Source: a virus. Taken from it: a DNA stretch of 42,431 bases. The stretch's first letter is position 1. Each line of letters opens with the position of its first letter. The stretch is from IMG/VR virus record IMGVR_UViG_3300044971_000698, positions 1 through 42,431 of that record, one strand, 5' to 3'. The notes under the pieces are model-generated. The model searched no databases and was not told the DNA's origin. It was given only the letters and a program-made list of their open reading frames with translations. Positions 1-9,065 of the stretch are shown piece by piece. A program made the position numbers and the translations under genes.

Positions 1-685
1 CTTCGATTACGCCGACTGCACCAGCCACGAATGGTGTGCGATCTACGTACTGTGTCAAAGCCTGGAATCCGCCGGTGCCTGATTCAGCACGGAGGTCAGC
101 TGCCTGACGTGGGTGTAGGTATGCTGCATACAAATCATTGATACGTGGCACTGCCTTGTTTGTGCGGAGCTGTGTGACAGCCTCACGGATAGCAGCTACT
201 GACATAACGTCTGTTGCTGTGATTCCGTTTGTTGTTGATGCTGTTGAAGTTCCTGCGTAGATGACGTTTGAGCCACCTGTGAGAGTTGTTGCAACTACAG
301 AGTCAATCGAATCTGCTGCGTTGTAAGCGATGATGTCAGCAAGTGCTGAGTCAACATCGTTGAACGAAGTAAGGTTCAACTTCTTTGTTGTTGTTACGGC
401 TGATCCGTACTCTTGAAGAGTAACGGTAACCTGGTTAGGGTTGCCGAGAGCGATTGATGAAACATCTGACTCTTCTGTGAGAGTTGATGTTGCTTGTGCT
501 AGGTCAGAGTAGATTGAGAATACTACTGATGATCCTGGCATTGCTTGCTGTACTGGCTTAACATCTGCAAGACCGCGCATAACAGGGATGCTACGAAGAG
601 CCATACGAACATATTGATCGTATGCTGTCTGTACGAGTGCAGTAATGTCAGCTGAACCAGTGATGGAACCGCCTGGTAGTGCCAT
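1..685 (-). CDS. Major capsid protein, N-terminal part (cut by window edge)
   Basis: This is the start of the same capsid gene found complete at 41164-42105, covering its first 228 residues before the window edge. It starts at an ATG 27 bases after the scaffold stop. It is not a second capsid gene: it lies wholly within the terminal overlap. Confidence 0.95.
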   Translation of the reverse strand, partial: MALPGGSITGSADITALVQTAYDQYVRMALRSIPVMRGLADVKPVQQAMPGSSVVFSIYSDLAQATSTLTEESDVSSIALGNPNQVTVTLQEYGSAVTTTKKLNLTSFNDVDSALADIIAYNAADSIDSVVATTLTGGSNVIYAGTSTASTTNGITATDVMSVAAIREAVTQLRTNKAVPRINDLYAAYLHPRQAADLRAESGTGGFQALTQYVDRTPFVAGAVGVIE

Positions 686-1011
686 TATTTTTGCCTTTCG
701 TTAGTGGTTAAATTACATTCCAGATTCGGCAATGATGGCATCCAGTTCTTCCTTTGAATTGGCGTTCATCAAGCGACTCATAATGTCTTGTCCACGTTCA
801 GGTGATATACCTGCGTTAGACGCTGCACTTAGTCTCTTGTACGCCGCTGCATCGGCTGGATCTACATTTGCTGTTGCCTGGTTTTGCTCAAGATCAATAC
901 CGAAAACATCGGCATATTCTGTGAGCCATTTAGACACAGACTCCTCTGAAGGGTCTATATCCTGTGGGATAAATGAAGCGATCTTCTGATTTACCCCGCG
1001 AGCTGCGAGGG
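1..1011. repeat. Left copy of 1,011-bp terminal direct repeat
   Basis: This stretch is the same sequence as 41421-42431. It begins inside the major capsid gene and ends inside the scaffold gene. Physical phage termini rarely cut a capsid gene, so I infer the overlap of a circular or circularly permuted assembly with a unit of 41,420 bp, not a biological duplication. Confidence 0.95.
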
Positions 1012-1186
1012 TGTCCTTGATTGCTCGTTCACGCTGGCCCTTGGTCAAGGTTTCAAACTGGGAACGAAGTTCCTGTAGTTCTTTATCCTTTTGCTTTGCG
1101 GCTTTGCGTAGTTGTTTTACAAGGTCATTCGACGTATCGTTTGTTGTGACATCGTCGTCGTCATCCTCGTACTCATAATTGGACAT
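713..1186 (-). CDS. Capsid assembly scaffold protein
   Basis: 157 residues. The N-terminus is very acidic (run of D/E, residues 5-12), followed by a Lys/Glu/Gln-rich predicted coiled coil at about 20-55 and a helical C-terminus. Size, charge pattern and position directly before the major capsid gene are those of phage scaffolds, which guide prohead assembly and then leave or are cleaved. No protease gene lies next to it, so removal by exit is as likely as cleavage. The assignment rests on context and composition, not on a recognised motif. A second, truncated copy at 42133-42431 is the terminal overlap. Confidence 0.75.
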   Translation of the reverse strand: MSNYEYEDDDDDVTTNDTSNDLVKQLRKAAKQKDKELQELRSQFETLTKGQRERAIKDTLAARGVNQKIASFIPQDIDPSEESVSKWLTEYADVFGIDLEQNQATANVDPADAAAYKRLSAASNAGISPERGQDIMSRLMNANSKEELDAIIAESGM

Positions 1187-1308
1187 AGTCCACTCCCTAT
1201 CATTTAGTTGATTTACGCGGGCCTCATATCCGTCTGGGGAAACGGTATGGCTCCCACTCCTGGTCTTAGTTCACTCCACTAGGCCAGTCGTTCTAGTGGC
1301 AGGCTTAT
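1187..1308 (-). other. Intergenic gap with a 7-bp hairpin
   Basis: No convincing gene. A perfect inverted repeat CCACTAG/CTAGTGG (1276-1282 with 1293-1299, 10-base loop) lies just after the stop of the 447-residue gene in the minus direction. No T-run follows, so it may be an mRNA-stability or attenuation hairpin and not a full terminator. A short open stretch ending in VGAIPFPQTDMRPA is also present but has no good start. Confidence 0.4.
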
Positions 1309-2652
1309 TTAGATTGAGCCAGCGCGATCTCTGGCTAGTACTCCGCGACCTGATTGTCCGGAGAATGAGGCAGTCTCAAGCGCAGTTAATTTCTCACGCT
1401 TCTTCTTTGCCTCAGCAGATCCTGCAAGTCCAAAGACTTCTGTTTCTGCTGTCTGTTGTGTGTAAGGATCTTGTCCGTACATTGCCGCAAGTTGTCCACC
1501 ACGTGGTGCGACACCAGCAACGGTTTCAAAACCTTGCTGTGCTGCTGCCTTAGTAACGCCGTATCCTGCAAGTTCTTCTGCTCTACTTGCTGCGGTGTTA
1601 AGACCTTGAGCGATTGCTGCTCCACCGATCTCAGCTGCTGTTACCTTGCTCTGGATATTCTTAATAGCGTTCTTTGAATCAAGAGCATAGGCCAAGATAT
1701 CGCCATTGGTAATGTCTGGATAAAATCGTTTAAGTGCTTGCAATACCTGTGGATTAGATTTAAGAACTCGATCCTGCGCTGTAACAATACGCTCTTGTAG
1801 TTCTTCTGAATCAACATCGTTAGCAATGAGTTGCTCAAATCCTACCTGCTTGCCTGTTGTATCCTTTGAATAGTAAGACTCTGGTAGATCGTAGTTACGC
1901 ATAACATTTTGGTACTGATCTTCAAGGGCTACATACTCTGCTGGACTTAAGGCCGTAAGACCTTTGGAAATTCTGGCCTCGTTAGCCTTAAAGCGATCCT
2001 TGTACTCTTGGGTATCGCGTAAGCGTAGAGCAAATTCTGCTGGTGGGGTTCCGTCTGTAAGTAGGTTGCTGATCTTATCAACAAGGCTTCCTAGACCGTA
2101 TTGCTGGAACTCCATCTTGAGGATATTAAATGCGCTTTGACGCTCAGCAGTCTTTTGATCTTCTGTTAGTTTATCGAGGTAAGACTTGGTATATTGTTCA
2201 ACGTTAAAATCTGTGCCGTCTACTACCTGCTGGGTATCACTATCTGATCCACCAAAAGTTTTATTCCCATCAACGTTACTTGTAGTACTGTTTTCTTGAA
2301 TAACAGTAGTACCAGATGCTTGAATCGGAAAGTTGCCACTTTTATCTTGACCAGCAAGTGGACCACCTGTGTAAACCATAACCTTTTCACCAGTAGTGGT
2401 TGCAATTTCTTTCATTGGATATTGCTCTGGTGCAAGTACTGCTCTATTTTCCCCCTTTGCTGCATTGATACGATCAATCTCAGCCTGAACTGGGTCAATA
2501 GATGTTGTTGGCCTAGTAACGCCAGCAATAACTCCAGCAGGAAGACCACCTGATGGTCCAACTTGTTTAATAGCACTTGCATTGGTTGCAGCCTTTGCCT
2601 TTGCCTTTGCTGCCATTTTTGCATCGTACATAGCGTCTTTTGATGCCATCAT
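1309..2652 (-). CDS. Putative virion-associated protein, 447 aa
   Basis: No known domain recognised. The N-terminus (about 1-150) is low-complexity, rich in Ala, Thr, Gly and Gln. The middle is helical and charged, and the C-terminal third is Ala/Gly-rich with a helical run around 345-420. It starts at an ATG that overlaps the stop of the upstream gene as TAATG, so it is translationally coupled to the 303- and 1571-residue proteins. Lying between portal and scaffold, the trio plausibly forms the internal core or ejection proteins of a podovirus. Function inferred from position only. Confidence 0.55.
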   Translation of the reverse strand: MMASKDAMYDAKMAAKAKAKAATNASAIKQVGPSGGLPAGVIAGVTRPTTSIDPVQAEIDRINAAKGENRAVLAPEQYPMKEIATTTGEKVMVYTGGPLAGQDKSGNFPIQASGTTVIQENSTTSNVDGNKTFGGSDSDTQQVVDGTDFNVEQYTKSYLDKLTEDQKTAERQSAFNILKMEFQQYGLGSLVDKISNLLTDGTPPAEFALRLRDTQEYKDRFKANEARISKGLTALSPAEYVALEDQYQNVMRNYDLPESYYSKDTTGKQVGFEQLIANDVDSEELQERIVTAQDRVLKSNPQVLQALKRFYPDITNGDILAYALDSKNAIKNIQSKVTAAEIGGAAIAQGLNTAASRAEELAGYGVTKAAAQQGFETVAGVAPRGGQLAAMYGQDPYTQQTAETEVFGLAGSAEAKKKREKLTALETASFSGQSGRGVLARDRAGSI

Positions 2653-3563
2653 TACCTCATAAATCCGAAGTCTTTGAGCACTGTAGTAGCGATGCTTGCT
2701 GCATCATTACGTGCATTATCTGTGTACTGCCAACGTGGGTCCTTGCGTAGTTCTCTTTCAAATTCGTAGATTGATCGAGTTCCGATCTTGCCATCTGGCA
2801 ATGTATAAGCCATAGCATTACGAATCTTTGGGTCAAACATATCAATACCAGTATCTGGTATCTCAAGTATGCTACTCATTGACTGGATATAAGGATCAGC
2901 CAAAGTCTTAAGATCTATGCCTGCCTTTATCTTATCTGCTAGCGCAGGGAAGGCTTCTGCTGCACTCTCACGAATTGTGTTGTAAGCAGTATCTTCATCT
3001 ATTTTGCCAGCGACAATACCGTTGGCATAGTCTGTGGCTGCGCTATCTGAAAGCATAATTCCATTTCTAGCAGCTACATTCTTAAGGGCTACAAAGTACT
3101 TTCCTGATGGGCCTTCTGGGATTGCAAGAGCATTAACATCTTGCTTACCAGCAAGAACATCTGCCTTGACCTTATTCTCAATCCATAACTTAGGATCTTC
3201 GCCATTGGCTGTAAGGTATTCCGTCTTGAGAAGTTCACCGTTTTTATAGGTGTACTTAATGGTGCTCTTGCTCTTACCCTTTTCAGACTTGTACTGGGCA
3301 GTTACTGCCGGTAGCCAAGTCTTTAGTTCTGTAGGGTTAGCATCTCTACCCTTGTACTTCTGGAATACTGTATTGATATAATCTGCCAAAGTAGAAGCAG
3401 GTGGGATGTTGGATGAAACCTGTGTGCTGACGTAAGTGCCTGACTTCTTTGGCTTTTCCGCAGTTGCCGCTGGAAGACCTGCTAATGCTTCCTTGAGATC
3501 CTCTGTATCCACAATTCCACTTAGCTTGTCTAAGATACTAGACGGCTTTTTTTCATCTGCCAT
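2652..3563 (-). CDS. Putative virion-associated protein, 303 aa
   Basis: No domain recognised. Residues 1-60 are a charged and Ala/Ser-rich linker; residues 60-300 look globular and mostly helical. There is no signal peptide or TM segment. The start overlaps the stop of the giant gene upstream (TAATG), and its own stop overlaps the next start in the same way. It belongs to the coupled three-gene set between portal and scaffold and is likely packaged in the capsid or needed to assemble the internal core. Function is inferred. Confidence 0.55.
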   Translation of the reverse strand: MADEKKPSSILDKLSGIVDTEDLKEALAGLPAATAEKPKKSGTYVSTQVSSNIPPASTLADYINTVFQKYKGRDANPTELKTWLPAVTAQYKSEKGKSKSTIKYTYKNGELLKTEYLTANGEDPKLWIENKVKADVLAGKQDVNALAIPEGPSGKYFVALKNVAARNGIMLSDSAATDYANGIVAGKIDEDTAYNTIRESAAEAFPALADKIKAGIDLKTLADPYIQSMSSILEIPDTGIDMFDPKIRNAMAYTLPDGKIGTRSIYEFERELRKDPRWQYTDNARNDAASIATTVLKDFGFMR

Positions 3564-6500
3564 TACTTAGGCTCCTTTGGTGTTAAATACTTATCAACGA
3601 CAAGGTCTTGGCTTAAGAATCTTTCATATAAAGGCGCAAATCCAATAGGATCATCAGTCTTTAATTTCTTAACCATCAAGTCGTACATTATGCGGATGTC
3701 AATGTTTGACTTAGCATCAATAGACTTTGACTCTCTGCCCTGTAATTCTTCAGCAAACATTTTGCGAATATCAAAGTAAACTTCAACACTCTTAAATGTT
3801 GAAGAGTTCTTATTATCTTTACGATACTCTGGATCATTGAGGATCTTCGAGAAACCATAGATGACTCTATTAGTTTTAGATCCATCTGAATCTAGGTAGT
3901 CGTCATACCACGCAGTCTGGGAATAAGTTCCAGTCTTAGGGTTGACTATGTACTCACCCTTTGCATCCTTCTGACGTGAAAGACCTAATACAACAGTCTC
4001 CTTGATTACCTTAAGATCTTCTGCACCTTTTTGGGTAATTGATGATAACTTTCTATTAGTAAGTTCCTCATCAATAATATCCATTACTTGGTTGTATTTA
4101 ATCCATCCAAGTTCAGCCTCGCTCTTCTTCCGTGATTCTGCTGGACTCATAGGTCCAAGAAACTTTTCAGGAGAATCGGGTGAGATCTTTTTGTTGTATA
4201 GATACTCGTAGGCAGCGTCTGAGAACTTATAGCCTTCCTTTTCATTGACAACAAAACCGATAAGTTTTGGCTCAATGTTGTAAAGTTCACTGATAAGCCC
4301 ATCATACTTCTTGATGTTTTTAACAGCTGCAACTGTGTAGTCTACCTTGGCAGGGTTCTTAGAAGTGCTTGCTGTAAAGGCAAAGTACTCTGGGAAGTCC
4401 TTAAGGAACTTAGCATCTGCATCCATACCGTAGAGTTGCTTATACTCACGAGACTTCTGGATGTAGTACTGATAAGGGCTATCAAAGCGTGGAGCAAACG
4501 GTAGGATAAGGTTTGCTGCAATACGCAAGTTCCAGTAATCCTTCGTCTTGCTCATAATCTCTTTTGCGGTAGGCATTTTAGTACCATTGAGTTTGGCATT
4601 AGTTGCTTCTGTAGCAAAGATAAGAGCATATGACTTAGCAAACTGAGCGTCATCCAACTCTTTGTTTGCTGCAATAGCCTTCTGTGACCAAGCTGGGATA
4701 AAGTTAGATACGACATTCTTTGATGGACCATATGGCAATGCCCACTTAAAAGAATCTGCTAGTTCAGGCTTTTCTTTAACGATCTCAGAAATTGGAGCTG
4801 CAACATATGGACCTACCGGAAATAGATCACCAAAGATGTTTGGATTACCCTTATTGTAAAGGACATCCATACCACCCTGGAAGATAATATCCAAGGATTG
4901 CTTTGGAATACCTAGTTGAGTAAGCGAATCCATACCTGGAATACCACGCATACCACTTGGAACTGAAAGCCAAATTACATCACTACCGGAAGTCTGACCT
5001 TCTGGGACTGGATTACCGTCCTGATCTGTAACAAGACCTGCACGGTTCGGTGATTGCCAGACCATATAGCCACGATTGACAATAGCAGGGTTTGCTACAG
5101 ACATCTTAAGCCAAGTCTTGTAAGCGTTCTCTTGCGCTGAGAAGAATGGGCTAATAAACTTCATTGCTGCTGCAAGATTGCTTCGACGCTCAATGTTAAA
5201 TAGAATGCCCTTCATTTGACGCAGTGCTACCTTGTGGGAAGCAGCCATCACAGCCTCTTGATCTGCTGTTGTAAGTTTGCCACCCTTTAGGCCACCAACA
5301 ATGTCAATGCGACGACGTGCTTCTTGTCGGTAGAACTGGATGTACAGTGGGTTTCTAGCCCAAGCATCTTCAGGAAGTTGAGCAAGGAACTTAAAAGCCC
5401 CGTTGATAAGGGTTCTAATTTGCAACTTTGAAGTATTAGATACGGCCTCTTCAAGTACGTGACCGTGAATTGTAGGAAGAGTCGTTGGATCTTTGAACGC
5501 TCCGCGTAGGTCGTTTGCTGTAACCTCACGTATGCTTGTGCGTAGACCTGATGATTCTGGCAAATAGTTATCCAAGAACCGGCTGATACGTGTGACGTAT
5601 TCAGCTGAATCGTCAATAGCCAAACGCTTGCGTAGGTCACGACCAGCAGGTGAACCTGCAAGCCATCGAGTAATATCTTCTACGCTTTCACCTGTAACAA
5701 GTCGTTGTACAACTGCTGAGTTACCAAACTGCTGGCGTAGTGTTTGCGCCCACTGTTCAAAGTAACCAGGATCTGTTGGCTTTACAATACCGTAACCCTT
5801 AGATTGTAGAGCACGTCCGAACATATCAGAGTTGCTCTCTACCATACGCTGGAACGAGTTAGCAGATGATGCAATCGTCCGGAACATCTCACCTAGAGGA
5901 CCACCGAAAGCATCATATAGAACGTATTTGCTACCATCGCTGGCAGTAACTTCAAAGGAGCCAGTGCCAATACGCTTCTTTGGGTCAACTGTTCCTACTC
6001 GGTTAATCGTTTCTGTATAGTGATTGTATACAGCAAGTTTTTCTTCCTGAAGAAGTTTAAGTGTATTGATCTCACCCATTGCATCAAGATCATCTGGCTT
6101 AAGTGATAAGCGTGCTTCAGCTTCTGCTATCTTTGTCTTGATCTCGTTAAGTTCACGAGTAACCATTGTGGCTGACTGTTGAACATTCTTGATTGTCATA
6201 CCATCAAACTTAGGTAGGTAGCGATCAATAAGTCGAGCAGGCTCTTTTACTGTGTTATAGACAAAGTTTTTAACACCAGGACCTAGATGGCGTAGCGTTG
6301 TCATAGAACCGACTGATGCAGCGATACGAAGTTGAGAATCAATACCGTTACGGATTGTATAACCTAGGCGAAGCAGAACTGCTGCCTTAAATAAATCTTG
6401 GAAGAGATCTAACCTGTCAAGGGTAGTGTTTACGGTAGCGCCTTTAAGGGCGGAAAGAACGCTTGAGTTTTCACGAAGGAGGCGGTCTAATACCTCAAAG

Positions 6501-8278
6501 TCCATAATAGGCAAGAAGTTGCCTGTCTGTGACTCAAGTTGTGGGACCTTTAGGATTGAACCGTCAAGGTCTACCATAAAGCCTTTGTCTTTAATAGAAG
6601 CTAACGCAGATGTGCGACTGTTAGCGTAGTTCTTGTAAATCTGATCTGCTGTCTCTTCGTCAACTCCGTGCTTTGCAGCAAGGGCGCGTACCGCTTTGCT
6701 TTCGATATTGATAGAGGCAATCTGTCGTTCTTCAGGAGTTGCTGCTCTGATGTAATCATCTAGCAAAACATTGGCTTCATCGTCTGTAATAGCACCAAGG
6801 CGACGGATATTTGTAGGTGTTCCTGGAACAACTGAATCAGATGGACGTAGACGCTCTAGTGTCGCTACTACTTCACGGTATGAATCTGCATCGTTAAAGT
6901 CAACAAGACCTGCTGGACGTTCTCCAAGACCCCACGAGATCTTCTGGTAAAGACGGTGGAATGGTGTTGGCTGAAATACTTCAATGTTTGCACTTCCGAC
7001 CTTCTTGTCATAGAAGCGTAGTGAGCGTGACTTAGCAACAAAATCCTCAACACCTTGGACACCATATCCGGTGGTACGACTTAGTGCTCCACCACCTTCG
7101 CCAAGAGTCATCATCTTTGCAAATGTTTCATCTGAGCGTAGAAGTGCGTTGTAGTTTGCTAAAGCCTCATCCATAACAGCAGGTGATTCGGTGAGGAATG
7201 GGATCATTCCTGTTCCGTCTGGAGCAGAAAAGAGTTTCCACTCATCAACTGCTGACATATCTCCACGAGCAACAGCAAGAGCATCTTTCATATCAGCACG
7301 ACGTAGTGCTAGATCGTCCATAGCCTTTGGATCACCCATTGCTGAGCGAAGGATAAGAGCTGTCTGCTCACGTTCTGCTGACTCACCAAGAAGGTGGGCG
7401 AGAAGTCCTGGTTGATTTGATGATCGAACTAAAGGATGGTTCAAAGCGTAGACTGAATCATTAGCAGTAAAGTCATCAAGTACCTTGGTGAAACGATTGT
7501 CTACACCGTACTGAGCCTTAGTAATATCTTCTGCTGCCTTGGCAACGTCATCTGCTGTTCTAAGTGCTCCTTTTGCAAGAGTGCTAGCTGCTGCAACTTT
7601 ACCAACCTTGGCAACGCCAAGTGTTACATCGCCTGCAAATAATCCAGCAACATCAAGGAGTCCAGACTGTGTCTGTCCCCAAGCACTATTGTAAAATGCC
7701 TTTTGACGTTCACGTGGATCATAGATATTAAACTTTGGATCAAAGATAAGTCGAGTATTTTGAGCAATAGCCTGACCTAAAGAGATAGGTGGGACTACTG
7801 TTACTTCACCAGTTATTGGATCAACGATTTCTTGCTCTTCGTTGACAGCACGATAGGCTTTTTTCCAGTCATTAGGATCAAAGAAACTTGCTGTTCCACC
7901 AACAATACCTGATTGGACAAGGTTAAATGTTGCGGCAGGTTCACGGATGTACTCTTGGTTAACCTCGTTAACCTTTTCAAGAGCAGTCTGAAGTCCTGGG
8001 ACCTTCATAATTGCTCCACCGGCTGAGGCCAATGGGCGGATTACATTCTCTTTGCTATCGTTCCAAGCAGACTTAAATGGTTTGACAAAACCGTTATAGG
8101 CATCTTCATCATTCCAAGGAGCAGTACCAATATCGTAGGCCATCTTAGCCACACCTACGCCACCAACTGCTACATCTTCAATAAACTTACCTAGGTTAGT
8201 AAGACCTGTTTCTGATGCTTTCTTTACGCTTGTGGCAACGTCACCGATTCTGTTCCATATGCTCACGTCAACCGCCAC
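3563..8278 (-). CDS. Giant putative internal virion (ejection) protein, 1571 aa
   Basis: The largest gene in the genome, about 11% of it. The product is mostly helical, with Ala/Gly-rich amphipathic or weakly hydrophobic stretches near residues 30-60 and 210-250. A conserved-looking segment, FISPFFSAQENAYKTW, lies near residue 1100; similar segments occur in very large virion proteins of other podovirus-like phages. I see no polymerase, nuclease or peptidoglycan-hydrolase motif. Size and position between portal and scaffold match internal core/ejection proteins that leave the capsid with the DNA and may line the envelope channel, as T7 gp16 does. The first ATG overlaps the upstream gene by 16 bases. 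Confidence 0.6.
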   Translation of the reverse strand: MAVDVSIWNRIGDVATSVKKASETGLTNLGKFIEDVAVGGVGVAKMAYDIGTAPWNDEDAYNGFVKPFKSAWNDSKENVIRPLASAGGAIMKVPGLQTALEKVNEVNQEYIREPAATFNLVQSGIVGGTASFFDPNDWKKAYRAVNEEQEIVDPITGEVTVVPPISLGQAIAQNTRLIFDPKFNIYDPRERQKAFYNSAWGQTQSGLLDVAGLFAGDVTLGVAKVGKVAAASTLAKGALRTADDVAKAAEDITKAQYGVDNRFTKVLDDFTANDSVYALNHPLVRSSNQPGLLAHLLGESAEREQTALILRSAMGDPKAMDDLALRRADMKDALAVARGDMSAVDEWKLFSAPDGTGMIPFLTESPAVMDEALANYNALLRSDETFAKMMTLGEGGGALSRTTGYGVQGVEDFVAKSRSLRFYDKKVGSANIEVFQPTPFHRLYQKISWGLGERPAGLVDFNDADSYREVVATLERLRPSDSVVPGTPTNIRRLGAITDDEANVLLDDYIRAATPEERQIASINIESKAVRALAAKHGVDEETADQIYKNYANSRTSALASIKDKGFMVDLDGSILKVPQLESQTGNFLPIMDFEVLDRLLRENSSVLSALKGATVNTTLDRLDLFQDLFKAAVLLRLGYTIRNGIDSQLRIAASVGSMTTLRHLGPGVKNFVYNTVKEPARLIDRYLPKFDGMTIKNVQQSATMVTRELNEIKTKIAEAEARLSLKPDDLDAMGEINTLKLLQEEKLAVYNHYTETINRVGTVDPKKRIGTGSFEVTASDGSKYVLYDAFGGPLGEMFRTIASSANSFQRMVESNSDMFGRALQSKGYGIVKPTDPGYFEQWAQTLRQQFGNSAVVQRLVTGESVEDITRWLAGSPAGRDLRKRLAIDDSAEYVTRISRFLDNYLPESSGLRTSIREVTANDLRGAFKDPTTLPTIHGHVLEEAVSNTSKLQIRTLINGAFKFLAQLPEDAWARNPLYIQFYRQEARRRIDIVGGLKGGKLTTADQEAVMAASHKVALRQMKGILFNIERRSNLAAAMKFISPFFSAQENAYKTWLKMSVANPAIVNRGYMVWQSPNRAGLVTDQDGNPVPEGQTSGSDVIWLSVPSGMRGIPGMDSLTQLGIPKQSLDIIFQGGMDVLYNKGNPNIFGDLFPVGPYVAAPISEIVKEKPELADSFKWALPYGPSKNVVSNFIPAWSQKAIAANKELDDAQFAKSYALIFATEATNAKLNGTKMPTAKEIMSKTKDYWNLRIAANLILPFAPRFDSPYQYYIQKSREYKQLYGMDADAKFLKDFPEYFAFTASTSKNPAKVDYTVAAVKNIKKYDGLISELYNIEPKLIGFVVNEKEGYKFSDAAYEYLYNKKISPDSPEKFLGPMSPAESRKKSEAELGWIKYNQVMDIIDEELTNRKLSSITQKGAEDLKVIKETVVLGLSRQKDAKGEYIVNPKTGTYSQTAWYDDYLDSDGSKTNRVIYGFSKILNDPEYRKDNKNSSTFKSVEVYFDIRKMFAEELQGRESKSIDAKSNIDIRIMYDLMVKKLKTDDPIGFAPLYERFLSQDLVVDKYLTPKEPK

Positions 8279-8685
8279 AACTGTTTAATGATTGCGCGAG
8301 TTTCTGGAGATGTGTTTGGTTGATCCATAACAAATGCTAATACTGGCTTTGCTGCCTGTATTGAAGCACGAAATTCTAGGTCTGTATCTTTAGGCCCATT
8401 TATTACTTCTGATCCTGCACCAGCACCCATATCAATACCGTTAGTAACGGGACGATCTTTGTACTGTGTTTCAGCATATAGCGAAGTAAGTGGAGCACTT
8501 GGCTGCATTACTTCTGAAGGAGCCATTGGTGCGGATTTAGCAAGTGGAGCACCAGCCTGAATAGCAGCCGTCTCAACACCTTCTCCGTATGCAATAGAAC
8601 CCATCTTCATCTCTGGCGTTCCGATGTCTGTACGCTTTGAGTATGATCCAGGACCTGAAACTCCAGCATTTGGGTTTTTAGCCAT
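8263..8685 (-). CDS. Hypothetical late protein, 140 aa
   Basis: The N-terminal 90 residues are disordered, rich in Gly, Ala, Pro and Ser. The C-terminal 40 residues form a helical segment ending in KQLWRLT. No family recognised. The ATG lies inside the end of the upstream gene (8-base overlap) and the stop runs 16 bases into the giant gene, so it is coupled to both. Possibly a linker, capsid-decoration or internal protein. Confidence 0.6.
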   Translation of the reverse strand: MAKNPNAGVSGPGSYSKRTDIGTPEMKMGSIAYGEGVETAAIQAGAPLAKSAPMAPSEVMQPSAPLTSLYAETQYKDRPVTNGIDMGAGAGSEVINGPKDTDLEFRASIQAAKPVLAFVMDQPNTSPETRAIIKQLWRLT

Positions 8686-8899
8686 CTGTTCCCTCCTGTA
8701 ACTGTTCTAGGTCTGTGGTCATTTCTTCCCACGCTTGCATTGTTTTTGTCTTTTGGTTTGAATGATAAATACTAAGTTCAAATAATTCTGAAAAGAATGT
8801 TTCTAACACTTGCGATAAATTGTAAAGAGCACCTGTAAATATAACAAGTAGATCTGTTGGGCGTACAGGGCGTGGAACCCTATCGTTGTGATTCAGCAC
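8678..8899 (-). CDS. Hypothetical small late protein, about 73 aa
   Basis: Helical and charged, with a hydrophobic stretch near residues 15-40 and an acidic C-terminus. Two in-frame GTG starts exist, at 8908 and 8899. I chose 8899 because a GAAGG Shine-Dalgarno lies about 9 bases upstream of it but directly abuts the first. No family recognised. Its stop overlaps the next gene by 8 bases. Confidence 0.55.
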   Translation of the reverse strand: MLNHNDRVPRPVRPTDLLVIFTGALYNLSQVLETFFSELFELSIYHSNQKTKTMQAWEEMTTDLEQLQEGTDG

Positions 8900-8919
8900 C
8901 CTGTACACCCTTCAGTAAA

Positions 8920-9048
8920 TTAAGCCTTCTTGCCTTTGCGAGCAGCTGGAGCGTAGCCAAACTTGACTTCTCCACCCTTAACTGAACCAGCCTTTGTATC
9001 AACCTTAACTGGCTGTACTGGAGCCTTTGCGTGTGTTCCCTTGTTCAT
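8920..9048 (-). CDS. Small basic protein, 42 aa
   Basis: Begins MNKGTHAKAPVQPVKV and ends in a Lys-rich tail KGKKA. An excellent Shine-Dalgarno (AAAGGAGG) sits 6 bases before the ATG, the best support that this short frame is real. It lies directly after the portal gene in the same direction. Basic composition suggests DNA or nucleoprotein contact in the head. No family recognised. Confidence 0.65.
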   Translation of the reverse strand: MNKGTHAKAPVQPVKVDTKAGSVKGGEVKFGYAPAARKGKKA

Positions 9049-9065
9049 AGTGCGCCTCCTTTCCT

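Noticed and set aside
1200-1260. Short minus-strand frame ending in VGAIPFPQTDMRPA
   Set aside because: Protein-like but only a GTG start, about 14 codons and a weak ribosome site; mentioned in the gap entry only.
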